Position numbers and translations under genes: made by a program
DNA from: Hymenobacter oligotrophus
GTDB lineage: Bacteria > Bacteroidota > Bacteroidia > Cytophagales > Hymenobacteraceae
Length of the DNA stretch: 64,000 bases
Reading direction: 5' to 3'
Assembly (NCBI RefSeq): GCF_003574965.1
Contig: NZ_CP032317.1
Span: 1,240,001-1,304,000 of the forward strand
Part shown: piece after piece, positions 51,883-59,318 of the stretch
How the letters are laid out: each line of letters begins with the position of its first letter
How positions within the stretch are numbered: the stretch's first letter is position 1
The notes under the pieces: generated by a model
What the model saw: only the letters and a program-made list of their open reading frames with translations
Databases searched by the model: none
What the model was told of the DNA's origin: nothing

Positions 51883-52818
51883 ATGAATTCGCTTTTTAGT
51901 CGGTGGAAAAAGCCGACCGCCCCCGTACCTGCCCCACCCCCTTCGCTTGCTACCGCACCGGCAGCACCCACGCAGGGGAGCCTGCGCGTGGGCATGGCCC
52001 AGTTGCTGGTTGAAGGCGGCGAACCCCAACGCAACCTCGAGCGCGCCGCCCAAATGATTGCGCAGGCTGCCCAGCAAGGTTGCGCGTTGGTGTTGCTGCC
52101 CGAAACCCTCGACTTTGCCTGGACGCACCCCAGCGCCCTCACCGAGGCTCAGCCCATCCCGGGTTTGTTCTCCGACAGGCTTTGCCAGGAGGCCAAGGCG
52201 CATAGCATTTATGTATGTGCGGGACTAACCGAGCGCACCGCTGATGGCCGTATTTACAATGCCGCGATTCTGATCGGCCCGGAGGGTGGTATTCTGCTCA
52301 AGTACCACAAAATCAACCTACTTGGCGTAGAGCAACCGTTCTACCAAGTAGGCCAAACCCTGAATGTGGTTGATACGCCCCTAGGTAAGATTGGTGTAAA
52401 CATCTGCGCCGACAATTACCTCGACGGTTTGTCCATCGGGCATACCTTGGCTCGCATGGGGGCCGAAATCATCCTGTCGCCGTCGTCCTGGACGGTAGAC
52501 TACTCCATCACCGAGGAGCACGACCCGTACCAAGAAAAGTGGGTGAAGCCCTACAAAATTCTGGCTACGCTTTATAACGTGGTTGTCGTGGGTACTACGT
52601 CGGTGGGCTACATCGTGGGCGGGCCTTACGAAGGAAAGAAAAGCGTAGGCTGCTCGCTGGCCGTAGCGGCCGATGGCATTAAAGCGCAGGGCACATTTAA
52701 CGAGTTTGCCGGTGAGCTGATTGTGGCCGATTTGCCGCGCCCCCACCGCCCGGAGCGCGGCACCGCCATCAGCGACAAGCTGCGGCAATCGGGCTACCGC
52801 TTCGACCAACCGTTGTAA
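51883..52818 (+). CDS. Carbon-nitrogen hydrolase (nitrilase-family amidase)
   Basis: A 311-aa amidase-family enzyme with the complete catalytic triad: Glu74 (LLPETLDFAW), Lys143 (KYHKINLLG) and Cys175 (GVNICADNYLDG). The first ~33 residues are basic then Pro/Ala-rich and precede the family core (LRVGMAQLLVEGG). Members split C-N bonds, releasing ammonia; in NAD synthetase a domain of this fold hydrolyses glutamine for a PP-loop partner. Here a PP-loop amidotransferase gene follows after 56 bases. ATG 51883 is used; a TTG two codons earlier is possible. Confidence 0.88.
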   Translation: MNSLFSRWKKPTAPVPAPPPSLATAPAAPTQGSLRVGMAQLLVEGGEPQRNLERAAQMIAQAAQQGCALVLLPETLDFAWTHPSALTEAQPIPGLFSDRLCQEAKAHSIYVCAGLTERTADGRIYNAAILIGPEGGILLKYHKINLLGVEQPFYQVGQTLNVVDTPLGKIGVNICADNYLDGLSIGHTLARMGAEIILSPSSWTVDYSITEEHDPYQEKWVKPYKILATLYNVVVVGTTSVGYIVGGPYEGKKSVGCSLAVAADGIKAQGTFNEFAGELIVADLPRPHRPERGTAISDKLRQSGYRFDQPL

Positions 52819-52874
52819 CGGCTTTCGCCATAACTCCCATTTTAAACCTGCACCTATTGAAACAGCTTTACCCA

Positions 52875-54092
52875 ATGACAGTACCTTCCGCCCAAGCCAT
52901 TACCGATGCAGCCACCCGTGATTTAACCCATTCGGTTGAAGCGCAGCGCTGCTCCCGGTGCATCATGGACACCACCGTGCCCGGCATCCGCTTCGATGCT
53001 CGCGGCGAGTGCAACTTTTGCGCCGTGCACGACAAGATGGACCGCGAAAATCCCCTAGGCCCGGAAGGTGAGCGGTACGTGCAGGAGGTAGCCGCCGAGC
53101 TTAAGCACCTAGGCCAGGGCAAGAAATACGACTGCGTACTGGGCGTAAGCGGAGGCCGCGACAGCAGTTTTACGCTGTGGTACTGCGTAGTGAAGCTCGG
53201 CCTGCGCCCGTTGGCGGTGCACTTCAACGACGGCTTCGGCAACCCCGTGGCGGGCGAAAACATGGTGAAGGCCTGCCGCAAACTCGGCGTAGAGTTGCGC
53301 ACCATCACCTCCGACTGGCGCGAGTCGAAAGACCTGAAGATTGCGTTCCTGAAAGCTTCAACGCCGGATATCGAAGAAGGCACCGACGTGGGTATTGCCA
53401 CGGCACTGTACGGAGTAGCCGCCAAAGAAGGAATCACACGCATCATCATCGGGCAGAGCTTTCGCACCGAAGGCATCTGCCCCTTGTCGTGGAATTACCT
53501 GGATGGCAAGTATTTAAAGGCTGTGCACCGGCAGTTTGGCACTGTGCCCTTGCGCAAATGGACCCCGAACGATCCGGGCTTTAACCTGGATTTGAAGGAG
53601 ATGTTTTACTACTCGGTAATTCGCGGCATACGCACCGTAACGCTGCTTTACCACGTACCGTACGTGCGCGCCTACGTCGACGAGCTGCTGCAACGCGAAT
53701 TGGAATGGGTAAACCCCGGCTCCCATTACTTCGACGACCTCTACCAGAGCGTCATCTATTACCTCAACCGCACCAAGTTCAACATCGACCGGCGCTTGTT
53801 TAACTACTCGGCGCTAGTGCGCTCGGGGCAGATGACGCGCGACGAGGCCCTGGAGCGTTGCCAGCACGTAAATGCCATCGAAGACCAGAAGGTCATCAAT
53901 TTGTGCATCAAGCGCCTAGGTCTCACGCGCGAGGAGTTTGAGCAAATAGTTGCGACGCCGGTAAAAACTTTTCGCGACTACCCAAACAACTACGCGCTCA
54001 TACGGCTGCTGCGCTGGCCCATCAAACTAGCCAGCAAGCTGCGTTTACTGCCCGAATCGGCCTACGACAAATACTTCAACTGCGGCACGTAG
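52875..54092 (+). CDS. N-acetyl sugar amidotransferase (PP-loop, WbpG/PseA-like)
   Basis: A 405-aa PP-loop ATP-pyrophosphatase-type enzyme. N-terminal four-Cys knuckle CSRCIMDTT (C26, C29) and CNFC (C46, C49), then the PP-loop VLGVSGGRDSSFTLW with SGGRDS at 92-97, and the family stretch GICPLSWNYLDGKYL. Relatives (WbpG, PseA) convert a keto or carboxyl group on a nucleotide-sugar into an amidine or amide using ammonia. No sugar-nucleotide genes adjoin it; the one neighbour is the nitrilase-family gene upstream. The C-terminus (LPESAYDKYFNCGT) is complete. Confidence 0.9.
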   Translation: MTVPSAQAITDAATRDLTHSVEAQRCSRCIMDTTVPGIRFDARGECNFCAVHDKMDRENPLGPEGERYVQEVAAELKHLGQGKKYDCVLGVSGGRDSSFTLWYCVVKLGLRPLAVHFNDGFGNPVAGENMVKACRKLGVELRTITSDWRESKDLKIAFLKASTPDIEEGTDVGIATALYGVAAKEGITRIIIGQSFRTEGICPLSWNYLDGKYLKAVHRQFGTVPLRKWTPNDPGFNLDLKEMFYYSVIRGIRTVTLLYHVPYVRAYVDELLQRELEWVNPGSHYFDDLYQSVIYYLNRTKFNIDRRLFNYSALVRSGQMTRDEALERCQHVNAIEDQKVINLCIKRLGLTREEFEQIVATPVKTFRDYPNNYALIRLLRWPIKLASKLRLLPESAYDKYFNCGT

Positions 54093-54122
54093 CTGTTTTC
54101 TGCCGCTGTCATCCTTGGTCTA

Positions 54123-54242
54123 TCATCCTTCATCTGGCGTACGCAAAGCGAAGGACCTTACCACGCTAGAACGAGACGTTGTTACGTCAGTTGTCCAAAC
54201 GTGATAAGGTCCTTCGCTTTGCGTACGCCAGATGAAGGATGA
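54123..54242. repeat. Long intergenic palindrome, 43-bp arms
   Basis: Arms 54123-54165 and 54200-54242 are complementary at 42 of 43 positions, with a 34-base spacer. A partial extra copy of the end word (gtcatcctt) lies at 54108-54116. It is between convergent genes, does not code, and looks like a dispersed repeat (MITE or REP-like). Confidence 0.85.
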
Positions 54243-54283
54243 CAATCAGTCAAATGACCTAGGGCCTAGGTGCCTTGCAGCAG

Positions 54284-54634
54284 CTAGGCTATGTGCAGCC
54301 AGTCTTTTTTCTTCAGCAGCTGCTCCTGGCTTTCGCGGTAGTCGGGGTCGTCAACGCAGCAGTCGACGGGGCACACCGCGGCACACTGGGGCTCCTCGTG
54401 AAAGCCCACGCATTCGGTGCACTTGTCCGACACGATGTAGTAGTATTCGTCGGAAACAGGTACTTGGGGGTTGGTGGCATCTACTTGCTTGCCGCCATCC
54501 ACCTCAATGGTGCCTTTCAACGTGGTGCCGTCGGCCCAGCGCCAGTTCGCGCCGCCTTCGTAGATGGCGTTGTTGGGGCACTCGGGTTCGCAGGCACCGC
54601 AGTTGATGCACTCGTCGGTAATCATGATGGCCAT
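54284..54634 (-). CDS. fdx: 4Fe-4S dicluster ferredoxin
   Basis: A 116-aa ferredoxin. First cluster motif CINCGACEPECPNNAIYEG; second CTECVGFHEEPQCAAVCPVDC, the arrangement of Alvin-type 2[4Fe-4S] ferredoxins, with an insert of about 45 residues between the clusters. Electron carrier in the cytosol. The divergent acyl-CoA reductase gene starts 175 bases away, a pairing seen elsewhere in Bacteroidota. The start could be Met1 or Met4. Confidence 0.92.
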   Translation of the reverse strand: MAIMITDECINCGACEPECPNNAIYEGGANWRWADGTTLKGTIEVDGGKQVDATNPQVPVSDEYYYIVSDKCTECVGFHEEPQCAAVCPVDCCVDDPDYRESQEQLLKKKDWLHIA

Positions 54635-54746
54635 GGCCGTAGGTCGTCAGGTTTGGTAAGGGAAGTGTTTCTGATACGCAGCCGCCGGGGCTTGGGGTTT
54701 GCCTGAATCAACCGCAAGCCCGGCAGTAGGTTCTCGCACAGTCGGG

Positions 54747-54754
54747 CAAAAGTA
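54747..54754 (-). promoter_or_regulatory. -7 box TACTTTTG before the ferredoxin gene
   Basis: Exact TAnnTTTG on the minus strand, 112 bases upstream of the ferredoxin ATG. Candidate promoter. Confidence 0.45.
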
Positions 54755-54809
54755 GTACTGCCCGCGGTTTCTTACGAACTTTCGGCCCTGATTCCCGCTT
54801 AAGCCCCTT

Positions 54810-55826
54810 ATGACCCAAGCCGAACGTCTTGCCGCCTTTATTCGCCTAGGCCAGCGCCTGCGCACCCTTCCCGCCGACGAGCTGGCCGTGCTGGTTCGCC
54901 GCGCCCGCAGCCACAACCCGTGGTTCGACGAGGCCAGCGTGCGCGCCGCCGTGCAAGGCGTAGCGTATTTGCTCGAAGAAAACGCCCTGCGCGAGTGGGC
55001 AGCCCGCTACCCGGCCGAGCCCCTGGGCGAGCCGCGCCGGGTGGGCGTGGTGATGGCCGGCAACATTCCGATGGTGGGCTTCCACGATTTGCTGTGCGTG
55101 CTGGTAAGCGGCCATATTCTGCTCGCCAAACTCTCGGCCGACGACAACATCCTGCTGCGCTGGGTGGCCGACGAGCTGTTGCAAATCGAGCCGCGGTTTA
55201 AGGAGAGCCTGCGCTTTGTGGAAATGCTGCGCGAAGCCGACGCGTTTGTTGCCACCGGCTCCGACAACAGCGCGCGTTACTTTGAGTTTTACTTCAGCAA
55301 AAAGCCCAACCTCATTCGGCGCAACCGCTCGAGCATTGGGGTAATTGCCGGTTTCGAGCCGGAAGAAGAATTGGCGCAATTCGGGCCCGATATTTTTCAG
55401 TACTACGGCCTGGGCTGCCGCAACGTATCCAAGCTGCTGGTGCCATCTGGCTACGATTTTGTGCCGTTTCTGAACGCCATGCACCCCTGGGCCAACGCCC
55501 TGGAGCACAACCGCTACCACAACAACTACGATTACCAAAAAAGCTTGCTGCTCGTGAACCGGGTGCCCCACCTCGATTCGGGCTTCCTGATGCTGACCGA
55601 AAGCATGCAGCTGGTTTCGCCCATTTCGGTGGTGCACTACAGCTACTACCAGCACGAAGAGGACCTGCGCCAGCAGCTGGCCGAGGTAGCTGCCAAAACC
55701 CAAATTGTGGTGTCCGTCAACGGCTGGTACCCGGGCAGCGTGCCGGCCGGCCAGGCCCAGCAGCCGCGCGTGGACGACTACGCCGACGGCATCGACACGA
55801 TGGCATTTCTGGCGGCGTTGTCGTAA
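54810..55826 (+). CDS. Acyl-CoA reductase-like protein
   Basis: A 338-aa member of the LuxC/acyl-CoA-reductase-like branch of the aldehyde dehydrogenase superfamily. VGVVMAGNIPMVGFHDLLCVLVSG forms the nucleotide region (split VGVVMAGNIPMVGF and HDLLCVLVSG), followed by AFVATGSDNSARYFEFYFSK. The usual catalytic Cys appears as YYGLGCRNVSKLLVP. It probably reduces an acyl-CoA or acyl-enzyme to aldehyde with NAD(P)H; the partner in Bacteroidota is unknown. The ferredoxin gene is divergent and next to it. Confidence 0.82.
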   Translation: MTQAERLAAFIRLGQRLRTLPADELAVLVRRARSHNPWFDEASVRAAVQGVAYLLEENALREWAARYPAEPLGEPRRVGVVMAGNIPMVGFHDLLCVLVSGHILLAKLSADDNILLRWVADELLQIEPRFKESLRFVEMLREADAFVATGSDNSARYFEFYFSKKPNLIRRNRSSIGVIAGFEPEEELAQFGPDIFQYYGLGCRNVSKLLVPSGYDFVPFLNAMHPWANALEHNRYHNNYDYQKSLLLVNRVPHLDSGFLMLTESMQLVSPISVVHYSYYQHEEDLRQQLAEVAAKTQIVVSVNGWYPGSVPAGQAQQPRVDDYADGIDTMAFLAALS

Positions 55827-55938
55827 CTTATAGGGGCCGCGCACTCCAAGGTCGATCATCAGGCGCACTGCACTTGCCGCAGACTTTTGGCACGGTTGTT
55901 TGTTCAGCAAGTACCAACCACCCCGATTTTGTACGCCT

Positions 55939-56238
55939 ATGCAAGTCGTCACCCAATCGGCCGAAACCGTTGCGAAAGAAACGATTCCGACCCTGCGCTT
56001 CCGTCCCGAAGACGCCCTCCTGACCCCAGCTGAGCGGCAAGTACGCCGTTTCGATGCCGAGCGCGCTTGCGCCCTAGGTAACAACTACCACGGCAAGCTC
56101 GACATCTACTTCCAGACCGCCGACGGCAGCCTGAAACGCGTGCAAACCACCGTGTGGGCCGTGCACGAAACTTACATTACCCTGAAGGCCGGCGTTGTGC
56201 TTCCGCTGAATGCCATCGTCGGCTTCGACTTTTACTAA
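55939..56238 (+). CDS. Hypothetical 99-aa protein
   Basis: A 99-aa protein of no known family. The first half is Thr/Ala/Glu-rich and helical (TPAERQVRRFDAERACALG); the second half shows alternating strands (HGKLDIYFQTADGSLKRVQT, TVWAVHETYITLKAG, LPLNAIVGFDFY) like a small beta-barrel. ATG 55939 (MQVVTQSAE) follows a plausible spacing; an in-frame ATG 13 codons earlier is possible. Between two hairpin-bounded units. Confidence 0.6.
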   Translation: MQVVTQSAETVAKETIPTLRFRPEDALLTPAERQVRRFDAERACALGNNYHGKLDIYFQTADGSLKRVQTTVWAVHETYITLKAGVVLPLNAIVGFDFY

Positions 56239-56278
56239 GCCACAAGCACTGGCTGGGGCCCCAGTTGGGGCGCTCCGC

Positions 56279-56313
56279 AAAACGGCCCGGCGCTGCGTGC
56301 GCCGGGCCGTTTT
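56279..56313. terminator. Hairpin after the 99-aa gene
   Basis: 15-base arms 56279-56293 and 56299-56313 around tgcgt, ending in a T run; first of two hairpins in this convergent gap. Confidence 0.85.
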
Positions 56314-56373
56314 CGGTATTGGCCTTGTGCCGACCTAGGGGGCGTCCCGTGGTCGGAGGTTTGCTGAAAAGCA

Positions 56374-56403
56374 AAGCAGCCCGGCTGGTTGGCCGGGCTG
56401 CTT
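56374..56403. terminator. Hairpin after the nucleoside phosphorylase gene
   Basis: 12-base arms 56374-56385 and 56392-56403 around tggttg; serves the minus-strand gene ending at 56434. Confidence 0.8.
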
Positions 56404-56433
56404 CCGTAAAGTATCCGGAACCGAAGTCAGCGC

Positions 56434-57306
56434 CTAAACGCGGTCGAGGGTTTTGGCAATCAAATCGTTTACGATTTGGTCGCTGTGCTCGGCAAACTCG
56501 CCGGTGGCGCGGTTGGCCACAATGGCGTTAAGCGACACTACCTCGTGGCCAAGCATTCGACCTAGGGCGTAGTAGCCGGCGGTTTCCATCTCGAAATTGG
56601 TAAGGCGGAAGGTGCCCTCGGGGTTGCTGAACTGCACTCCGCGCAGGCGCTCCAGCAAATCGGGGTAGCGCAACTCGAGCCGCAGCGAACGGCCCTGCGG
56701 CCCGTAGAAGCCCGGGCACGTTACGGTGTTGCCGTTCAGCATGCCGGCGCCCAGCTGCTCGCGCAGCAGGTCGGAGCCGAGCACGCAGTACGGGCGGTAA
56801 TCGAGACCAACGGCTTGCTGCACGGTGGTGGCAAACTCCACTTCGGCGCCGGTTTCCACGAGCGGATAAAACTGCACCAGCGACTCCAGGCCGATGGCGT
56901 GCTCCGTAACGAGGTGCGCGCCCACGGGCACATCGGGTTGCAGCGCGCCGCTGGTGCCCACCCGCACAATGCGCAACGAAATGCGCTCCTCGAGCGGACG
57001 CGGCTCACGCGTCACGAAATCGATGTTCACCAACGCATCCAGTTCGTTCAGCACAATGTCGATGTTGTCGGTACCGATACCCGTCGAAAGCACCGTGAGG
57101 CGCTTGCCGCGGTAGTAGCCCACGTGTGTCACAAATTCGCGCTTGGCCACTTGCGTCTCAATCGAGTCGAAGTGCTGGCTTACCAGCGGCACGCGGTCGG
57201 GGTCGCCAACGGTGATGATGGTATCGGAAATATGATCGGGCAGCAGGTTGAGGTGGTAGATGCTACCATCGCGGTTCAGGATGAGTTCCGACGAAGGAAT
57301 CGGCAT
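56434..57306 (-). CDS. Nucleoside phosphorylase (uridine/purine type)
   Basis: A 290-aa NP-I family phosphorylase. Phosphate/ribose contacts TVGDPDRVP and RIVRVGTSGALQPDVPVG; the nucleoside-binding motif NFEMETAGYYALGRMLGH; and IVANRATGEF. It splits a nucleoside with phosphate to free base and ribose 1-phosphate; the sequence looks closer to uridine phosphorylase than to PNP, but base choice is not settled. Single gene, its start 224 bases from the trhO end. Confidence 0.88.
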   Translation of the reverse strand: MPIPSSELILNRDGSIYHLNLLPDHISDTIITVGDPDRVPLVSQHFDSIETQVAKREFVTHVGYYRGKRLTVLSTGIGTDNIDIVLNELDALVNIDFVTREPRPLEERISLRIVRVGTSGALQPDVPVGAHLVTEHAIGLESLVQFYPLVETGAEVEFATTVQQAVGLDYRPYCVLGSDLLREQLGAGMLNGNTVTCPGFYGPQGRSLRLELRYPDLLERLRGVQFSNPEGTFRLTNFEMETAGYYALGRMLGHEVVSLNAIVANRATGEFAEHSDQIVNDLIAKTLDRV

Positions 57307-57312
57307 AGCACG

Positions 57313-57528
57313 GGAGAGAATGAGGATTGAGGAACGATGAAGGACGATTTACGCAGATTAAACGAAAACGGCGCGGCTTAAACAAGGTTTAAGCCGCGCC
57401 GCGAGGTGCTCGCCCCGTGCCATTGAGCCGCTAATGCAGCAAGCAGAACCGAAATGCTCTGCTACTCCATTTTCCTGCGCTTCAGCGAAACAGGCCAGGC
57501 CTTGCCAGTGTTCTTCCTTCTTCCTTAA
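57313..57528. repeat. Low-complexity inverted spacer enclosing a hairpin
   Basis: Purine words (gagaatgaggattgagga) at 57313-57350 and pyrimidine words (ttcttccttcttcctt) at 57510-57528 form a loose outer pair; the exact hairpin at 57369-57401 lies between. Confidence 0.4.
57369..57401. terminator. Hairpin downstream of trhO
   Basis: 15-base arms 57369-57383 and 57387-57401 around aag, between the end of trhO and the start of the nucleoside phosphorylase gene. Confidence 0.8.
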
Positions 57529-57530
57529 TT

Positions 57531-58484
57531 TCAGCGTACCGGTGGGCAATACGAGTATAAGCCCTGCTCGGGGTTGTAGTGGTTGCTAACCTTGGGGTAG
57601 TTGCCGGTGCCGTCGTAGGGGCGCTTGTCGGGGTGTTGTTGGCAAGCTTCGGAGCAGGCACCATCGAGGGTTTGGCCGCAGCTTTCGCATTGCACCACGT
57701 GGTCGTTGCAGTGTGGGTTGGCGCAGTTTACCATTCGCTCGTTGGGTTGGCCGCAGTTTACGCAATTGGCCACCACGGTGGGGTTCACGGTGTTCACATC
57801 CACGGCCACGCGACCGTCGAACACGTAACACTTGCCCTCAAAGTCTTCGCCGCCCGCCTCCAGGCCGTATTTAATAATGCCGCCGTGGAGTTGGTATACG
57901 TTCTCGAAACCTTGCTCGAGCAAGTACGCCGAGGCCTTCTCGCACTTAATGCCGCCGGTGCAGTACGTCAGGATCTTTTTATCCTGGTACTGGCGCAGTT
58001 CTTCCACTTTTTCCGGAAACTCCCGGAAGTTGCCGATGTCCAGGGTTACGGCGTTTTTGAAACGCCCTAGGTGGTGCTCGTAGTCGGAGCGCACATCAAG
58101 GATAACCACGTCGTCGCGGTCCTTCATGTCGCGAAACTCCTGCGGCGACAAATGCACGCCGGTACGCTCGTACGGCTTGATGGCGGGCAGCCCTACGTGC
58201 ACGATTTCGGGCTTGATGCGCACGTGCAGCTTTTGAAAAGCGTGGGCCGGCGCCTCCTCAATTTTAAACTCCAGGGCTGCGAAACGTGGGTCGGCTTTTA
58301 CGGCCTCCATGTAGGCCGCGCAGTTTTCCTGGGTGCCCGACACGGTGCCGTTCAGGCCCTCGGAGGCCACAATAATGCGCCCGCGCAAGTCGAGCTTCAG
58401 GCAGAGGCGATGGTGCTCTTCACGAAACGCCACTACGTCGTCGATGGGCGTGTAGCAGTAGTAAAGCAGTACGCGGTAATTCAT
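57531..58484 (-). CDS. trhO: tRNA uridine(34) hydroxylase / rhodanese-like protein TrhO
   Basis: A 317-aa protein of the YceA/TrhO family, which hydroxylates U34 of certain tRNAs. An N-terminal acylphosphatase-like domain (GRIIVASEGLNGTVSG) precedes a rhodanese domain with VVILDVRSDYEHHLG and the active Cys in ILTYCTGGIKCEKAS. The C-terminal part has eight or more Cys (NCVNCGQPNERM, NCANPHCNDHVVQCESCG), as in the longer family members. ATG 58484 (MNYRVLLYY) fits; the longer frame runs into the spacer. Confidence 0.93.
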   Translation of the reverse strand: MNYRVLLYYCYTPIDDVVAFREEHHRLCLKLDLRGRIIVASEGLNGTVSGTQENCAAYMEAVKADPRFAALEFKIEEAPAHAFQKLHVRIKPEIVHVGLPAIKPYERTGVHLSPQEFRDMKDRDDVVILDVRSDYEHHLGRFKNAVTLDIGNFREFPEKVEELRQYQDKKILTYCTGGIKCEKASAYLLEQGFENVYQLHGGIIKYGLEAGGEDFEGKCYVFDGRVAVDVNTVNPTVVANCVNCGQPNERMVNCANPHCNDHVVQCESCGQTLDGACSEACQQHPDKRPYDGTGNYPKVSNHYNPEQGLYSYCPPVR

Positions 58485-58491
58485 TTTTGTG

Positions 58492-58578
58492 AAAATGAAA
58501 AAGGAAGAACGAGGAAGGAAGAACGTGAGGTATCGGCCGAAACAACAAACTCCTTCTTCTTCATTCCTCACTCCTCAT
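58492..58578. repeat. Low-complexity inverted spacer (aggaagaac type)
   Basis: Left arm 58492-58530 (gaaaaaggaagaacgagga...) and right arm 58550-58578 (ctccttcttcttcattcc...) pair loosely. It fills the gap between trhO and the acyltransferase gene. Confidence 0.6.
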
Positions 58579-59210
58579 TAAACCTTAGTTGCAGGGTTGC
58601 CAAACACGGTTTGGCCGGCGGGCACATCGGCCACCACCACGGCGCCGGCGCCCACCCGGGCTTTGGCGCCGATTTTGACGCCGGAAACCACCACGGCTCC
58701 CGAGCCGATGAAGGCTTGCTCCTCCACCACAACCTCGCTGTTGATAACGGCGCCGGCGCCAACCTGCACATAATCGGCGAGTTGGGCGCGCACGTCGACC
58801 ACGGCGCGGGGCCCAATCAGGCATCCGTTGCCGATTTTGCAGTCGGAGCCAAGCACTGCGCCGGCCGACACCAAGTTGCCGTGGCCCAGCCAGGCATGCT
58901 CCGATACGCTGGCCGCTTTGTGAATGGCATTAACGGGCACTTGCTCGTACTCCTGGCGTAGCATGTTGGTGAGGGCGCGGCGGCTGGCCGCGTCTTCGGT
59001 GGCTACAAACACCTCGCATTTTTTGCCCAGCAGCTTCAGAAATTCTTCGTCTTCGGTGCTGCCCATTACCGGAATGTCGTGCAGATCGGTGTTCTGCAAT
59101 TTCTGGTCGTCGTCGAGCAGGCAGTACACCACCACATCATTGCTGCTGAAGGCGTCGAGGGCGGCGGTGCCCACGTTTTGGGCACCGAGGATGATAACAG
59201 GATTTTCCAT
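58578..59210 (-). CDS. NeuD/PglD-family sugar O-acyltransferase
   Basis: A 210-aa hexapeptide acyltransferase: an N-terminal Rossmann-like half (VIILGAQNVGTAALDAF, CEVFVATEDAASRRALTNML) and a left-handed beta-helix half (LGSDCKIGNGCLIGPRAVVD, GSGAVVVSGVKIGAKARVGAGA split across turns). Members acetylate sugars of surface glycans. It is the only clearly glycan-linked gene here apart from the PP-loop amidotransferase about 4.5 kb away. ATG 59210 has a TAnnTTTG box 46 bases upstream. Confidence 0.87.
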   Translation of the reverse strand: MENPVIILGAQNVGTAALDAFSSNDVVVYCLLDDDQKLQNTDLHDIPVMGSTEDEEFLKLLGKKCEVFVATEDAASRRALTNMLRQEYEQVPVNAIHKAASVSEHAWLGHGNLVSAGAVLGSDCKIGNGCLIGPRAVVDVRAQLADYVQVGAGAVINSEVVVEEQAFIGSGAVVVSGVKIGAKARVGAGAVVVADVPAGQTVFGNPATKV

Positions 59211-59256
59211 GCGCTAAGCTTCGGGGGAGTGCGCCACACCTAGGCGCTACAAGCCG

Positions 59257-59264
59257 CAAAGATA
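59257..59264 (-). promoter_or_regulatory. -7 box TATCTTTG before the acyltransferase gene
   Basis: Exact TAnnTTTG on the minus strand, 46 bases before the ATG at 59210. Confidence 0.5.
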
Positions 59265-59318
59265 CGCCGCCTGCTGCCGAAAGCTACTGTTCCTGCGCGC
59301 AAACCGCCCGTGCCCGCG

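Noticed and set aside
54846-56084. Long open frame (412 codons) opposite the acyl-CoA reductase gene
   Set aside because: Antisense shadow; it also runs across a gene boundary.
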